Origin: Hybos culiciformis
Lineage: Eukaryota > Arthropoda > Insecta > Diptera > Hybotidae
DNA: 64,000 nt
Assembly (NCBI GenBank): GCA_964007475.1
Contig: CAXFZM010000027.1
Span: 248,001 to 312,000, forward strand
Reading direction: 5' to 3'
In this document: piece after piece, positions 62,719-64,000 of the stretch
How positions within the stretch are numbered: the stretch's first letter is position 1
Layout: the number at the start of each line of letters is the position of its first letter
Translations under genes and position numbers: made by a program
The notes under the pieces: generated by a model
Seen by the model: only the letters and a program-made list of their open reading frames with translations
The model's database searches: none
Told to the model about the DNA's origin: nothing

Positions 62719-63219
62719 TTTTAAAGTAGCTTCAAAATTAAATTTTATAGTAATTATTCTAAACACAAAATTCTTTACGAAGCACTTATTTCACGTTGCC
62801 CTTGAAATATCTTATTACATTTTAATATTTCTCTACTTAAAGTTTAATTTATAAATTGCAGTGATTCATTCTAACGTTATCGCTAATAAGTGCTTGGTAA
62901 GGAATTTTGTGTTTAACAAATTGTATGACAGAAACGTAAAATTAAGTTTAGAATATTCGTTTAATTTTGCTTTGAGAATTTTATTCATTCAATAGTTGTT
63001 TTAAATCGTTAAATCGTTATTTTAGGTAATTGTGACTATTTAAATTAAAGTAAATTTTGTTTTTGGTTTGAATAAATAGTACTTTTAAAAGAAGATTCTA
63101 TAAATTGTAATTTTGAAATAATAAATTGTAAATTCTAAAAAAGAAGATTTGATTTTAATTTGAATAAACGAAAAGGTGGGAGCTGCAAAAATGTAGTTTT
63201 AGCCCAAAGTTATTTAACA
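62714..63219 (+). repeat. 3' LTR of BEL copy 2
   Basis: 506 bp, almost identical to 4653-5158. Confidence 0.9.
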
Positions 63220-63312
63220 AGTTCTTTTGTCAACTCTACCTATCCATAGTTTGAACGATGTACTGAATCTATAAATTTATAAAACTTACACTTTTGAATG
63301 ATTTGTTCAATA

Positions 63313-64000
63313 TTATGCATACTTACGGAATGAACTATGATTTATATTGCTTAACTCTTTAAAACTCTTTTTTCCCTTTTTGCCACCGAAATTGTATTCT
63401 AACAAAAGATTTTCTGCAAAAATTTTATTAAAAAACTTCTTTATTTCATAATTCTCTCCTCTTATCATTTTTATAAATCTTTTCTAAAAATAAAAATTGT
63501 TTTAATACTTATTTTAAAAAAGTTGTTGTAATTACTTGCAAAATTTTTTAATAGATCTGCGTTATTTAGATCAATTTTGAATTTTGTTGTCTCTTCCTCG
63601 GTTTTCAACGGCAGAAAATTGAACTTTTGAAAGTCAGGTGAATTCGCTGTATGGATGAATTCACTAATTTTGTCCAACAATACGGAATTTCGAGTCGTAA
63701 TAAGTATTTCCTTTCTCTGGTCAATTATTTCCTTTTTCTGGTCCAGTATTTCCTTTTTTAAGTCAATTATTTCTATTTAATTTTTTTGTTCTTTCAAAAG
63801 GGATATAATTTTTTCAGTCTGAAACTGTATTATTTTTAGTCTTTCTAAATTGATATTAGAAAAAAACTTATTACGTTATTTTAAAAAAAAAAAAAGAGTC
63901 GGTTCATACTTTTCGTTTTTTTAATGGCGTTATTGGACTTATTTGTCCTTGCAATAATGCACTTAAAGTCGAAGAAGTCGTTGATGCATTATCGTCATTG
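63313..64000 (-). pseudogene. DUF4806-like gene, second copy, cut by window end
   Basis: Near-identical to 5252-5960: coiled-coil KKEIIDQ repeats, LLDKISEFIHTA, LPLKTEEET and the final YNFGGKKGKK segment. It carries the same stop in the coiled coil. Its 5' end lies beyond the window. It proves that the duplicated segment extends past the BEL element. Confidence 0.6.

Larger units (their letters stand above)
58047..63219 (+). mobile_element. BEL/Pao LTR retrotransposon, copy 2
   Basis: The complete structure is 5' LTR 58047-58546, primer site, RT remnant, RNase H, integrase, envelope remnant and 3' LTR 62714-63219. It shares the gag deletion, RT deletion and most frame breaks with copy 1, and its LTRs keep the same 5'/3' differences. 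It lacks the TTAA MITE. One extra nonsense change lies near 59923. The AAATTTCTTT before the 5' LTR also precedes the 3' LTR internally, so the left target site is uncertain. Confidence 0.95.

Overview
The window is AT-rich eukaryotic DNA that is almost entirely transposable elements, most of them broken and nested in one another. The family mix points to an arthropod, most likely an insect: BEL/Pao elements with an F-type envelope remnant, a Ty3/gypsy LTR with an mdg1/412-type primer site, a Polinton/Maverick, pogo/Tigger, PIF/Harbinger, hAT and piggyBac relatives, Jockey-like LINE fragments, and (CCTAA)n-like LINE ends. I found no intact host gene, no tRNA or rRNA gene and no bacterial feature. 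The only candidate for host-type coding sequence is a broken DUF4806-like gene at both window edges.

Layout. 1-5158 is a BEL/Pao element (5' LTR cut by the window edge) followed by a DUF4806-like pseudogene on the minus strand (5252-5960). The same element plus the same flank returns at 58047-64000, so the window starts and ends in two copies of one segmental duplication. Copy 1 carries an extra 301-bp TTAA-flanked piggyBac-type MITE. 6-13 kb is old repeat debris: fold-backs, an RTE-like tail with a hAT MITE inside it, and a Jockey-like LINE C-terminus. 13052-14165 is an internally deleted Tigger. 14514-19132 is a two-gene PIF/Harbinger element (transposase plus Myb/SANT-like protein) whose transposase exon is split by a small hAT.

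19817-20074 is an orphan gypsy LTR with primer site. From about 20.9 kb a composite repeat begins: a minisatellite, a Tigger, a leader of 39-bp GGTAACC repeats, and a gypsy gag remnant. It occurs at 20.9-26.0 kb and again at 36.1-46.1 kb, with a third partial copy at 48.1-49.8 kb. In the first copy the gag is cut by a Polinton (25999-34861). In the second it is cut by a 3.9-kb hAT (41704-45605) with a perfect 8-bp target duplication.

The Polinton has a broken protein-primed type B DNA polymerase, an open integrase with chromodomain, an internally deleted packaging ATPase, and several small or capsid-type genes. It stops before any recognisable major capsid or protease gene. 49769-50534 is a BEL-type LTR with primer site whose LTR holds eight regularly arranged stem-loops with a shared loop sequence; this is the most unusual signal in the window. 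51179-53192 is a broken DDE-like gene resembling DUF7869-type proteins, followed by a MITE, a piggyBac transposase fragment, LINE debris and a 1.2-kb GC-richer minisatellite.

The genes do not form a working pathway. They are a layered record of insertion, and the nested order can be read from target duplications: gag before Polinton or hAT, Harbinger before small hAT, and BEL before segmental duplication before the TTAA MITE (or before its precise excision).
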